DNA of 64,000 nt, from the NCBI RefSeq assembly GCF_026625565.1, contig NZ_CP112998.1, forward strand, positions 5,792,001 through 5,856,000. Reading direction: 5' to 3'. This stretch comes from Dyadobacter pollutisoli (GTDB lineage: Bacteria; Bacteroidota; Bacteroidia; Cytophagales; Spirosomataceae). A model generated the notes under the pieces. The model was given only the letters and a program-made list of their open reading frames with translations. It was not told where the DNA came from and did no database searches. The position numbers and the translations under genes are program-made. Below, in pieces: positions 7,213 through 14,919 of the stretch. Each line of letters begins with the position of its first letter. The first letter of the stretch is position 1.

Positions 7213-9054
7213 TTAGTTTAACATGATTAGTGCCCCTTTGATAGTCGTCGGCCCGCTGGCTTTCAGTTCGGCCGTGGCGTCTCCTTCAATTGTAACCTGC
7301 GCTCCTTTGACAGTGGCGCTGGCAGTACCTTCCGCATTGAGTTCGGTACCGGCCTTGACGTCGGTTGATGTCCCGCTTTCGATCTTAATGTCCTGATCGG
7401 CCTTTATGCTGATGCTTCCCGCCTGCACCTCGAAACTGGAACTGGCTTTCATGGTAATGTTATTGGACGCCTCAATATTGACATCCTTTGATGTGAGATG
7501 GATCAACCCGTTTTCCACTTCCATTTCAATCAATCCATCGTCCTTGAAGCTAAATTTCAAATTAGTGTCCGTCTTATTCCGGTTGCTGATCTGTATTTGC
7601 GCATCGCCGTCTTTGTCAATAAAGACCAGCATATTTCCCGACCTCGTGGCAATTACTTTGACGTCGTTTTCGTCATTGGTGTATAGAATGTCCTCTTCCG
7701 GCTTGGGATACAGGCTCGTCATCACAAATGGGTTTTCGGCCAGGTTGCCCTCGTAGCCTATCATTACCATTGCCCCTATTTCCGGCACAAAATTGGCTCC
7801 CCTGCCCTGTGAGTTATGGAATGTCCCCACCCGCATCCATATTGATTCCTGGTCCTGCTGCCGCGACTGGTTCCAAAAAAACTTCACCCGTACCCGTCCC
7901 AAACTCGCATCGTCGTCATTAGCGATCACTTCGGCCTGCTCGGTTTCGCCCAATGGATTTTTGACATGAGGATTATTGGGTGGGTGTTGCGCCGACTCGG
8001 GTACCGCATTAAACGAATTTTGATAACTTCCCGCAGTATTGATCTCGTGTCGAATGTGAACGACCCGGTATTTTCCAAAATTCTCCTCATACTGCTCGCC
8101 ACGCTCGTTGAGCCGCTGTCCCTTTACCACCAGCACCGTCCCGACGCTGATCGTAGGCGTTTCGCCCGTACCTCTGAAATCGACCATGGAGGTAACCCTT
8201 GCGGAGCGTTCCATTTTCGTCAGCTCATCGATCTCGCTCTGGTCACCAATGATCTCGGGCGATGGCAGCAATGAACTTTGAGCAAAAAGTGTGTCCGATT
8301 GTTCCAATGCAAACTCACTTAATGAGGTAAGTCCGTCTACATTCTGCTGCGCCGAATCGCCCGTGTAAGCTTCGGGAACCGTATAATTATATCCCGTCAA
8401 ACTAAAAACCGATGGATGCAGTGTCAATGCGACGTCGAAATTTTGCAGGCCGTCGACCAGAAAATCTACTTCCTGCGAATCATTGCCGTGTCCCAGTACC
8501 AGCTCGCGGCCATTGTAATAAAACCATTCACAGCAGCGGTCCGCTACCCGGCTTAGAAACTTGTAATTACTCTCATTGTATTGGGTAAATGGCACTGCCC
8601 GGCCCCCATTTTCAGGATTGAGCTGCTTTCTCAGCAGATTTTGTGGATAAGGCTGTAACACCGTGTTGAAAATGTCCTGCACCGTCCCTCTCAAAAACGA
8701 CCGTCGCTGTACAGAATCTTCCAAAACAATGGTCGGGCTGTATCCTTTCAGTACAAAAGCGCTGCTCATATCACTCAGGCTGCGGAGCCGTATCTCCGTC
8801 ACAATGCCCTGAAATGTAAAATCAAATGACTCCTGGCCCAGCCTCGGACTGAAAGAGAATGTAATTTTCTTACCCATTACCGCCCGGTGAGACCTGTTGA
8901 AAAAGTGCTCGCCTTCATCTTCCAACTGATCAAACGGAACCAATAGCTCAAACCAATGATGTGCAAAAAGATCCTGCTCGATCACCAGGCCAAGATGCCG
9001 CGTTATCTGCGTTCCGCCCTCAATTTCAATGGAAGTATTAACCTGTCGTGCCAT
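7213..9054 (-). CDS. vgrG: T6SS spike protein VgrG (TssI)
   Basis: 613 residues. VgrG trimers form the puncturing spike on the tube. Domains in order: a gp27-like hub (about 1-360, with the ITRHLGLVIEQDLFAHHWFEL start and a VADRCCEWFYYNG segment), a gp5-type OB domain (about 375-460, including GRVRVKFFWNQ and PEIGAMVMIGYEGNLAENPFV), and a C-terminal beta-helix of short alternating repeats (about 480-613: NITMKASSSFEV, SISIKADQDIKI, and so on). No extra effector domain follows the needle, so cargo must be separate. Its ATG is directly next to the stop of the upstream tube gene (TAA-ATG), giving tight translational coupling. PAAR is encoded 3.2 kb upstream in the same direction. Confidence 0.93.
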   Translation of the reverse strand: MARQVNTSIEIEGGTQITRHLGLVIEQDLFAHHWFELLVPFDQLEDEGEHFFNRSHRAVMGKKITFSFSPRLGQESFDFTFQGIVTEIRLRSLSDMSSAFVLKGYSPTIVLEDSVQRRSFLRGTVQDIFNTVLQPYPQNLLRKQLNPENGGRAVPFTQYNESNYKFLSRVADRCCEWFYYNGRELVLGHGNDSQEVDFLVDGLQNFDVALTLHPSVFSLTGYNYTVPEAYTGDSAQQNVDGLTSLSEFALEQSDTLFAQSSLLPSPEIIGDQSEIDELTKMERSARVTSMVDFRGTGETPTISVGTVLVVKGQRLNERGEQYEENFGKYRVVHIRHEINTAGSYQNSFNAVPESAQHPPNNPHVKNPLGETEQAEVIANDDDASLGRVRVKFFWNQSRQQDQESIWMRVGTFHNSQGRGANFVPEIGAMVMIGYEGNLAENPFVMTSLYPKPEEDILYTNDENDVKVIATRSGNMLVFIDKDGDAQIQISNRNKTDTNLKFSFKDDGLIEMEVENGLIHLTSKDVNIEASNNITMKASSSFEVQAGSISIKADQDIKIESGTSTDVKAGTELNAEGTASATVKGAQVTIEGDATAELKASGPTTIKGALIMLN

Positions 9055-9555
9055 TTAGCTTGTGATCTCAACCGATCCTATTTTGACTTTCTGCGGTAAT
9101 AGTACCAGTTCGTAAACCAGCGCAATGCTGCTGTCCCTCAGGAAATAATCCTTCCCCCGGTGCTGCGGGAGATATGCCTTCGCGTCGGGTACATGCGCGA
9201 GTTTGTGACCTCTCATGGTGGACTGTTTGGAAAGAAACGACTCCCTGAAACCCACGCAATAGGCGTCTTCAAACTCCATTTTCCGTAACACCTGCGAATC
9301 GTTATCGTACTTGAATTCGATCTGTCCGCTCAGTTTCCTGTCGTTTTTGAATGCCCAGTCATACAGCAGCGCGAAGTCATCATTTTGAGTCGGCGTGATT
9401 GTCAGCCTGATCAATCTCACTTTCGGCGCGTCGGTAGGACTTCCCCGCTCATCGGCATTACGGTTACAGCCATATGAGACCTTTTTAACAAGAAACTCTT
9501 TGCCGTCCAGCGTAAAGTGCGCCTCCACACCGATTGTAGCATACTGATCAGCCAT
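9055..9555 (-). CDS. T6SS TssD/Hcp-like protein, copy 2 (long form)
   Basis: 166 residues, longer than a standard tube subunit. The pattern matches the TssD family: FTLDGKEFLVKKVSYGCNR at the start, LIRLTITPTQNDDFALLYDWAF in the middle, and a KMEFEDAYCVGFRESF block equivalent to those in the two neighbouring paralogues (DVYCVQYSESF and EAVCIEFVEMF). About 40 extra C-terminal residues (HRGKDYFLRDSSIALVYEL...) set it apart. It sits 3 bases after copy 3 and abuts vgrG. It may form the ring that joins tube and spike rather than the bulk tube. It could equally be an alternative Hcp for particular cargo. The family call is secure; the special role is inference. Confidence 0.7.
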   Translation of the reverse strand: MADQYATIGVEAHFTLDGKEFLVKKVSYGCNRNADERGSPTDAPKVRLIRLTITPTQNDDFALLYDWAFKNDRKLSGQIEFKYDNDSQVLRKMEFEDAYCVGFRESFLSKQSTMRGHKLAHVPDAKAYLPQHRGKDYFLRDSSIALVYELVLLPQKVKIGSVEITS

Positions 9556-9558
9556 CGC

Positions 9559-9966
9559 TTAAAAATTTTCCAGTTTGGCCTCATTAATCTCCACACTCGA
9601 TGCCGTGATCGTGAGGCAGGTGATGAAGTTCTGCAACCTGTTCGCCAGCGCCTTGTCCAGATCGTCCTGACCGTCGTCGAACATTTCAACGAATTCAATG
9701 CAGACCGCTTCCTTGAAACTCAATGTCTTGAAAGAACCATTTTCACCAAACTGCTCCACAGTCAGATCGTATTTTTGAGACGGCTTGTTCGCCCATTCGA
9801 TCAGAAAATCATCCAGTACCATTTCCAGCTCCATGTACAAATACGACCATTGAATGGGTGAGGTAATGGACATAGCGTCGTCCACCGTTTGATGCAACTC
9901 AAACCGCATGAACATGACGCTATATTCATGTTCGCCGTCGATTTTCAGTGTGCTTGCGAAGGACAT
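9559..9966 (-). CDS. tssD: T6SS tube protein TssD (Hcp), copy 3
   Basis: 135 residues with the TssD strand pattern: a STLKIDGEHEYSVMFMRFEL opening, a central acidic region, LSFKEAVCIEFVEMFDDG, and a C-terminal LTITASSVEINEAKLENF strand. It is the first tube gene downstream of the sheath genes tssB-tssC, the usual place for the main structural Hcp, though separated from tssC by a 178-base repeat-filled gap. It differs strongly from copies 1 and 2 except for the shared A/VCxxFxExF block, so the locus encodes three distinct tube-type proteins. Which one makes the bulk of the tube cannot be told from sequence. Confidence 0.72.
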   Translation of the reverse strand: MSFASTLKIDGEHEYSVMFMRFELHQTVDDAMSITSPIQWSYLYMELEMVLDDFLIEWANKPSQKYDLTVEQFGENGSFKTLSFKEAVCIEFVEMFDDGQDDLDKALANRLQNFITCLTITASSVEINEAKLENF

Positions 9967-9981
9967 CGTCTTTTTAATTTT

Positions 9982-10144
9982 GAATGAGTGAATGAGTGAA
10001 TGACTGAATGTTTTTAATGATTGAATTACTCAGAAAGTGAGTGGATATAATTTTGAACGGGCTCGCCGTGACGATGATTGAATTTGACTCTTTCACTCAT
10101 TCACTCATTCACTCATTCACTCATTGACTCATTCACTCATTGAC
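9982..10144. repeat. Inverted arrays of GAATGAGT-type octamers behind tssC
   Basis: Positions 9982-10010 carry head-to-tail GAATGAGT/GAATGACT units. Positions 10092-10147 carry seven or so copies of the reverse complement (ACTCATTC/ACTCATTG), running up to and into the tssC stop codon. The two arrays could pair into a long stem with an 80-base loop in tssC-tssD mRNA. The same octamer recurs upstream of tssC at 11534-11705. No spacers of CRISPR type are present. Confidence 0.8.
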
Positions 10145-11521
10145 TCACTGTTGCGCATACTCAGCCGCCCATTCTGCCGCATCCAGATCGTCCCCTTTCT
10201 GCCCGGTGAGTGCGATCATGAAGTTTTTGGCGGGGAAATAGGGTACCATGTGAATGTCGAGATATACCTTGTCTTTTTGGTTTTTATCCTGTTCAAACCG
10301 CATGACACTGAATTTTTCAATGAGTTTGCCAGGGCCGGTGACGCTGTCAAGGAACTTGATGATCTGTTTTTTCAGGTCATTCTTCGTGTTGTAATCGAAA
10401 TTTTCAAATGCCCTTCTGTTCAGAAAATCAATGAGCACTTTGGTGATATAGTCAAAAACCCGCACGACAGAATAGGTTTGCAAACCTACATTGTCGCCAT
10501 TGAACAATGTCTTGGCCGAAAACGCCATCACTTTGCTGTACTCGTTCACCATCGGGATCAGCCCCATTTTTTCAAGATCCGCGATCTCTGATTTTTTCAA
10601 TGGAAAACGTACCCCGTCTACTTCGCTGAGCGTTCCGTGTTTTTTACCGGCGGCGACCTGCGACATGAGCGTTTTGTAAACATTACCGGCCAATGCGGTA
10701 GAAGGCGGAATGTACAGATCCTCTTCCTCGCCGAGATCGTCATGCTTTGCCCTACCTACCAGCCAGTTACAGGTCATCATCACATTGCTCAAATGCGCCG
10801 CGCCGCCCGTGAGATTAGCCGATTCAAAAAGCTCCATAACATCCTCAGGAGCATCCAGATGCATAAAATCGGTGAGCAGCATTGCTTTATTTTTATGAGC
10901 CATTTTCGCCCATTTATCCACTACTTTGCCGGAACCGAGGTAACCCGGGACATTCAGGATCGAATAGTTTTCACGAAGGTCCAGCCGGTCAAATTTCGCA
11001 GCCAGCTCTTCACCCACCGCATCAATGAATGTAGTAACATCCAGGTCCTGCAACTGATCAGGCGTAGCATTCAGGAACGTCACATTTTTCACCTTTTCCT
11101 GCTCTGTATTTTTGAAAAACATGGCAACCGACCGGTATGACTGTTCCAGCGGACGCAGCTGCTCCATGGCTTTTCCCAGATTTTCTTTCAAAGACGCAAA
11201 TGCCGTATCTGCCTGTTTTTGACCGATTTCAATCATTTCAGGAACAGAATCAGCGCTACTCAGCAGCTCGGACCAGAGTTCAAGGCGTTTTTTGAGTTGT
11301 TGGCGCTCTTTCTTTTTATCGGCCTCGGTGAGGAATATTTTCTTCCTAGCTTTTTTCTCGGGGTTAATGTTGGCGGCACCTTCAATAATGGTTTCCACCA
11401 AGTCGTAACTTCCATATTTGGCAAGAAGAGGAAGGCCCGCCTCCAATGGGACCGCAGTGCGTTCTTTCAACGCGCCCTGAGCCGGAGACACCTCTTCATT
11501 TAATTTTGCTTCGTTTGCCAT
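10145..11521 (-). CDS. tssC: T6SS contractile sheath large subunit TssC
   Basis: 458 residues, the expected size of TssC, which with TssB forms the contractile sheath. The family core is seen in AMFFKNTEQEKVKNVTFLNATPDQLQDLD, the sheath handle region, and in the C-terminal domain RFEQDKNQKDKVYLDIHMVPYFPAKNFMIALTGQ, which matches the conserved strand-helix end by which TssC interlocks between rings. It follows tssB by 187 bases of repeat DNA and is itself followed by another repeat block, so this sheath gene is bracketed by inverted octamer arrays. The N-terminal 60 residues are charged and variable. No signal peptide. Recognised as the Bacteroidota-type TssC rather than the proteobacterial one. 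Confidence 0.88.
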   Translation of the reverse strand: MANEAKLNEEVSPAQGALKERTAVPLEAGLPLLAKYGSYDLVETIIEGAANINPEKKARKKIFLTEADKKKERQQLKKRLELWSELLSSADSVPEMIEIGQKQADTAFASLKENLGKAMEQLRPLEQSYRSVAMFFKNTEQEKVKNVTFLNATPDQLQDLDVTTFIDAVGEELAAKFDRLDLRENYSILNVPGYLGSGKVVDKWAKMAHKNKAMLLTDFMHLDAPEDVMELFESANLTGGAAHLSNVMMTCNWLVGRAKHDDLGEEEDLYIPPSTALAGNVYKTLMSQVAAGKKHGTLSEVDGVRFPLKKSEIADLEKMGLIPMVNEYSKVMAFSAKTLFNGDNVGLQTYSVVRVFDYITKVLIDFLNRRAFENFDYNTKNDLKKQIIKFLDSVTGPGKLIEKFSVMRFEQDKNQKDKVYLDIHMVPYFPAKNFMIALTGQKGDDLDAAEWAAEYAQQ

Positions 11522-11533
11522 GATAATAATTTT

Positions 11534-11705
11534 GAATGAGTGAATGATTGAATTAGTGAATTAGTGAATGACTGAATGACTGAATTTTGAATGAGTGAAT
11601 GTAACCTGAATGAGAGGGCGGTTGCCTGGTACTATGAATGAATGACCAATTACTAGGATTCGAACAAATCTCAAATGGAAAGCCCATTCACTCATTCGGT
11701 CATTG
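11534..11705. repeat. GAATGAGT-type octamer arrays between tssB and tssC
   Basis: Direct units GAATGAGT, GAATGATT, GAATTAGT and GAATGACT fill 11534-11617. An inverted set (CATTCACTCATTCGGTCATT) lies at 11684-11705, 3 bases behind the tssB stop codon. A stem with a loop of about 65 bases is possible. The family is the same as at 9982-10144. The tssC start at 11521 is 13 bases from the array, so the structure would lie just ahead of its ribosome binding region. Confidence 0.78.
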
Positions 11706-11708
11706 GAT

Positions 11709-12158
11709 TCAGCCCGCCTCCTCCAGCTCGTTGATCAAGGTTTGAAAAACGCCTAGTAGTGCGGCTTTTGCTTCCGGTTTTTCCAATGCGGCTTTCAGTA
11801 TTTTGTTTACTTTCAAATGCCTCACTACCTGCTGGTAAGCCTCATTTCTTGCATCCAGATCCTGCAAAAAAGCACTCTGGGCGATAACGCCCTTCTTGCC
11901 AAAATCCCCGAGATTTTTAAACCGCAGGTTTTCATTGATAAAACTGCCGTCGGACGTGATAAACTCTACCTCTGCTTCCGGTTGATAATGCGCAAAAACC
12001 TCTTCGGTCGTTTTCAGGTCATAAACCATTTCGGGCCGCGGCGACGGTTCGCCGGTTAGTGTAGTGGCGAATAGCGTCCTGTTCTGCGGGATATCTGCTA
12101 TCCCCTCGCTGGACTGGTCAATCTTGCGCTCATTTCCGCCTATTCCGTAATTGAACAT
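11709..12158 (-). CDS. tssB: T6SS contractile sheath small subunit TssB
   Basis: 149 residues. TssB is the small partner of TssC in the contractile sheath. Its C-terminal half shows the family features: RFKNLGDFGKKGVIAQSAFLQDLDARNEAYQQVVRHLK, equivalent to the conserved F-x-x-l-x-D-F-x-P-x-x-l-v-x-q-v-P-x-L block followed by a long helix, and a final helix rich in Leu and Ala. It is directly upstream of tssC, separated by repeat DNA, and downstream of the PAAR gene by 45 bases. It is shorter and more divergent than proteobacterial TssB, as usual for subtype iii. Confidence 0.78.
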   Translation of the reverse strand: MFNYGIGGNERKIDQSSEGIADIPQNRTLFATTLTGEPSPRPEMVYDLKTTEEVFAHYQPEAEVEFITSDGSFINENLRFKNLGDFGKKGVIAQSAFLQDLDARNEAYQQVVRHLKVNKILKAALEKPEAKAALLGVFQTLINELEEAG

Positions 12159-12203
12159 AGTTGTATATGGTTAAGAATTAATGTTGTTGGTTACTATTTG
12201 CTA

Positions 12204-12503
12204 TCAGCCGATCAAAACCGTGGGGCATCCTAATACAATGGTGCCGCCATGCGCGGTAGTATCGCCCATTCTCGCTGCCGGTTTTCCTCCGATCAGTACC
12301 GTTGTCGAGCCCATTGCAATGACGTCAGGCGGCCCCACACATACACACATATCGCCCGCGCCCGCAGCCGGTTGCCCGCCTATGAGCACGGTAGGCGTTC
12401 CCGGAGGTAGTACAGGTCCGCCCACATGGGGGATTGGTGGCGTGCCCGGCGTCGCCATCGGGCATACGTGCATGTCTCCTACTCGCGCGGCTGGTTGTCC
12501 CAT
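12204..12503 (-). CDS. PAAR-domain spike tip protein
   Basis: 99 residues. PAAR proteins cap the VgrG spike with a sharp cone that often binds a metal ion. The sequence is made of the family's repeats: GQPAARVGDMHVCP at the start, then two further copies (GGQPAAGAGDMCVCVGP and GGKPAARMGDTTAHGG), each closed by a TVLIGG strand. The His/Cys residues (HVCP, CVCV, AHGG) are candidate metal ligands. No effector extension is fused. It lies between the envelope block and tssB. The upstream gap holds a dispersed hairpin repeat, which ends next to the stop codon of the preceding gene. Confidence 0.92.
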   Translation of the reverse strand: MGQPAARVGDMHVCPMATPGTPPIPHVGGPVLPPGTPTVLIGGQPAAGAGDMCVCVGPPDVIAMGSTTVLIGGKPAARMGDTTAHGGTIVLGCPTVLIG

Positions 12504-12506
12504 TTT

Positions 12507-12584
12507 TCGGCAGTCGGCTTTCGGCAGTCAGCCGTCAGCCTATTTTTAGTTTTAAATAATTTCCAAATCCGATTGCCGACAGCC
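12507..12584. repeat. GGCCGACAGCC-type repeat, second copy
   Basis: CGGCAGTCGGCTTTCGGCAG with GTCAGCCGTCAGCC at 12507-12540 and the inverted partner CCGATTGCCGACAGCC at 12568-12583 flank an A/T-rich loop. The right arm ends exactly at the stop codon of the gene at 12585. It shares its sequence with the elements at 6681-6747 and 33680-33711. Confidence 0.68.
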
Positions 12585-13604
12585 TCACCTCCCCTTTGCC
12601 GCCTTGAAATCAAAAAGCGAACTTAACGACACCCCCAATCCTACCGCCGCGGCCCCCACGGAAATGTAAATCCCGGGCTTGGCGTAACTCATCAATCCCT
12701 CGGGATTGTCAATGCGCTTTTTGTAATCTTTATAATCCTTGTTCAGCATGCTGTAAGTGACCGCCCCGAAAGCAAGTGCGGCAACACCGGCACCGAGCTT
12801 GATAGCCCCCCATTTCCTCGCATTCTGTATTTCGGCATCATTCGGTTTGTTCAATTCCTTGAAAACCCGCTCTCCTTCTTTGGTATCCTCAGGTGTAGCA
12901 ACCGGTTTTCTATCTGATGCCTTGGCTACGACCGGCTCCTTTTTGCGTTGGAGCGAATCGTATGTAGCGGAAGGTTTGGGCGTAACAGGCACTGCTTTCG
13001 CATTGTCGGACGAGTTGAATGCGACCCGCGTCAGGTACACGATCCAGTCATTACTTGCCGACTTATCGGCCCGCAGCTCCGCAACCCGTGCAATAGGCTG
13101 GTATGGCGCATTATCCTTATTACTCTTCCCTTTGAAATGCTGGGTATAAAAAACTTTGACAAAAGGATACTTATCCACCTTCACGTCGGACACGACCAGG
13201 TTTGTGAATTCAATGGTGTTGGTCTCCGTTTTGGTATAAAACAAATCGAAATTGCTGAGGTATTTTTCAATGGGTGTATCCAGGCCGGGGGCGCTTATTT
13301 TGTGTTTTGGGTCTACATCATCCTCTACTATCACCCCGTCATTGACAAAAATCTGGTCATTGCTGGGCATATAGCTGTTCATCATCAGGTACCGGCGCTC
13401 GTAATTGCTCAGATCTTCATTGGCGATTGCATTGAGAAGATCATTAAGCCCTTTCACCTTTTCCCGGGCCAGCACGCGTATTTCGTCGGCATCTTTCCGG
13501 CTGATCACCTGGGCATTTGACTCGCTGGCAATCACCAACCCAGCCCAGATCCATAGTACAATGCACCATTTTGAGTTTGTAAAATTTCTCATCCCCTGTA
13601 TCAT
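12585..13604 (-). CDS. Exported protein of the T6SS envelope block with a C-terminal membrane hairpin
   Basis: 339 residues, no named family recognised. A signal peptide ends about residue 31 (LWIWAGLVIASESNAQ). Residues 40-205 form an alpha/beta domain; a disordered Pro/Lys/Thr-rich linker follows (about 205-255). Two hydrophobic segments (about 265-284 and 308-328) are joined by a charged loop (NKDYKDYKKRIDNPEG). The alpha/beta part resembles the C-terminal domain of the protein at 14916-16034 in its order of elements, suggesting a shared NTF2-like fold. It lies 16 bases after the OmpA-domain gene. Subtype iii loci carry poorly conserved envelope genes (TssP, TssQ, TssR) at such places, so a role in the trans-envelope complex is likely but unproven. 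An internal Met at residue 5, preceded by CAGGGG, is an alternative start. Confidence 0.55.
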   Translation of the reverse strand: MIQGMRNFTNSKWCIVLWIWAGLVIASESNAQVISRKDADEIRVLAREKVKGLNDLLNAIANEDLSNYERRYLMMNSYMPSNDQIFVNDGVIVEDDVDPKHKISAPGLDTPIEKYLSNFDLFYTKTETNTIEFTNLVVSDVKVDKYPFVKVFYTQHFKGKSNKDNAPYQPIARVAELRADKSASNDWIVYLTRVAFNSSDNAKAVPVTPKPSATYDSLQRKKEPVVAKASDRKPVATPEDTKEGERVFKELNKPNDAEIQNARKWGAIKLGAGVAALAFGAVTYSMLNKDYKDYKKRIDNPEGLMSYAKPGIYISVGAAAVGLGVSLSSLFDFKAAKGR

Positions 13605-13620
13605 GATTTCAAATTACTTT

Positions 13621-14919
13621 TCATTGTAAATCAACTATTTGAACCTCTACACGCCTGTTCATACGTCTGTTTTCTTCGGTATCGTTGGGCCTCACCGGAT
13701 ACTTGCTTCCCAGGCCTGAGGCCACAATCACTTTTTCAGGAACACCCTTCCCAACCAGGTAACGGGAGATAACCCGTACGCGGTACTCCGATAATGTGAG
13801 GTTCAGGTTGGGGTTGCCTACATTGTCCGTGTGGCCTGTAATCCGCAAGCCTTTGTTTTTATTTTCCATAATAAATACGGCGACTGAGTCGAGATAAGTC
13901 CTGGATTGCAATGGCAGCTTGTAATCGCTTCTCGGAAAGTACAGTGTTTTGTCTGAGGCTGTTATCGTGCTTTTATTTACTATTTCAACCGGCGCGACGG
14001 GCAATTCCCTGTCCGGCAGGCGGAACGATTTCAATGTCAACCCTTCTTTCAGGGAGGCCACCGCGTTTACAAATTCTTTCTGATCCTGCCCGGCCGATAT
14101 CACAAACCGGTACGATTTACCTGACACGAGTTCCGCATAGTAATGGCCGTCATTGATCCGGTTCATGGCTACTACCTCCTTGTTTTCTTCGGTCAGCCGA
14201 CATTGAATGCCCGTTTTTGCATTGATAATGTTGACGGATAAAATGGTATGCTGCCTGTTCAGCTTGATAATGTAAGTCCTCGGCTCATCGTCTGTTTTGT
14301 CCAGGATCAGGTTGCCATTGTAAGCCTGGTACCCCGGCGACTTCACTTCCAGCGCGACAATGTCTTTTTCAGTAAAAATCACTTCGACGGTCGGGCGGGA
14401 AATTACTAGACTAAAACAATCCTTTTTTTGCTTTTGGGTATAGTAGAGGCATATTTCGGCCGGTAGCGACTCATTCGTCATCGCGTCTTTTACCTCAAAC
14501 CGCCTGACAATAGAAGTGAGTGTTTTGGTACTGTCTTTTAGTTCAAAATGCGTTTGTTCCGATTGCGCATAAGGTTCGTCACTGGTTTGCTTGCCCTGTG
14601 GCACCATAGCAACGGTAACAAAAAAGGTGCCCTCAGCCTTACCATCGACATTCACCGGGATATGCAAAGTCTGGTATTTGAGAGATTCGACCGTCAGCTC
14701 CGTAATATGGCAAGGCATTTCCACATTGAACACACCGAGACTATCTGTTTTCCCCAAGCGTACCTTTCCCTGGTCGGTTTTGGCCGACAGGCTTGCAATG
14801 AGCGGCCCCGACCCGGACATGTCCGTGACTTTACCTGCCAGGAACCCGCATTGGGCGTGGAGCAATGTCATTGTTACCGGGAACAATAACAGGGTCATCA
14901 AAAAACGTTTGTATTTCAT
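13621..14919 (-). CDS. OmpA-domain envelope protein of the T6SS locus
   Basis: 432 residues. A signal peptide (residues 1-23, core LMTLLLFPVTMTLLHA) precedes a carboxypeptidase-regulatory-like beta domain (about 25-105), a middle region of beta repeats, and a C-terminal OmpA-like peptidoglycan-binding domain (about 315-432). The OmpA hallmarks are clear: RITGHTDNVGN, a LSEYRVRVISRYLVGKGV helix and NRRMNRRVEVQIV, with the Asp and Arg that grip diaminopimelate. In T6SS, such domains anchor the machine to the cell wall. Its ATG overlaps the stop of the upstream gene by 4 bases (ATGA), so both are translated together. It may correspond to the cell-wall anchor of the subtype iii membrane complex; the exact Tss letter is not assigned. 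Confidence 0.7.
   Translation of the reverse strand: MKYKRFLMTLLLFPVTMTLLHAQCGFLAGKVTDMSGSGPLIASLSAKTDQGKVRLGKTDSLGVFNVEMPCHITELTVESLKYQTLHIPVNVDGKAEGTFFVTVAMVPQGKQTSDEPYAQSEQTHFELKDSTKTLTSIVRRFEVKDAMTNESLPAEICLYYTQKQKKDCFSLVISRPTVEVIFTEKDIVALEVKSPGYQAYNGNLILDKTDDEPRTYIIKLNRQHTILSVNIINAKTGIQCRLTEENKEVVAMNRINDGHYYAELVSGKSYRFVISAGQDQKEFVNAVASLKEGLTLKSFRLPDRELPVAPVEIVNKSTITASDKTLYFPRSDYKLPLQSRTYLDSVAVFIMENKNKGLRITGHTDNVGNPNLNLTLSEYRVRVISRYLVGKGVPEKVIVASGLGSKYPVRPNDTEENRRMNRRVEVQIVDLQ

Noticed and set aside
10092..10147. Possible CRISPR array
   Set aside because: Units of 8 bases follow each other without unique spacers and no cas gene is near; it is a simple tandem repeat.
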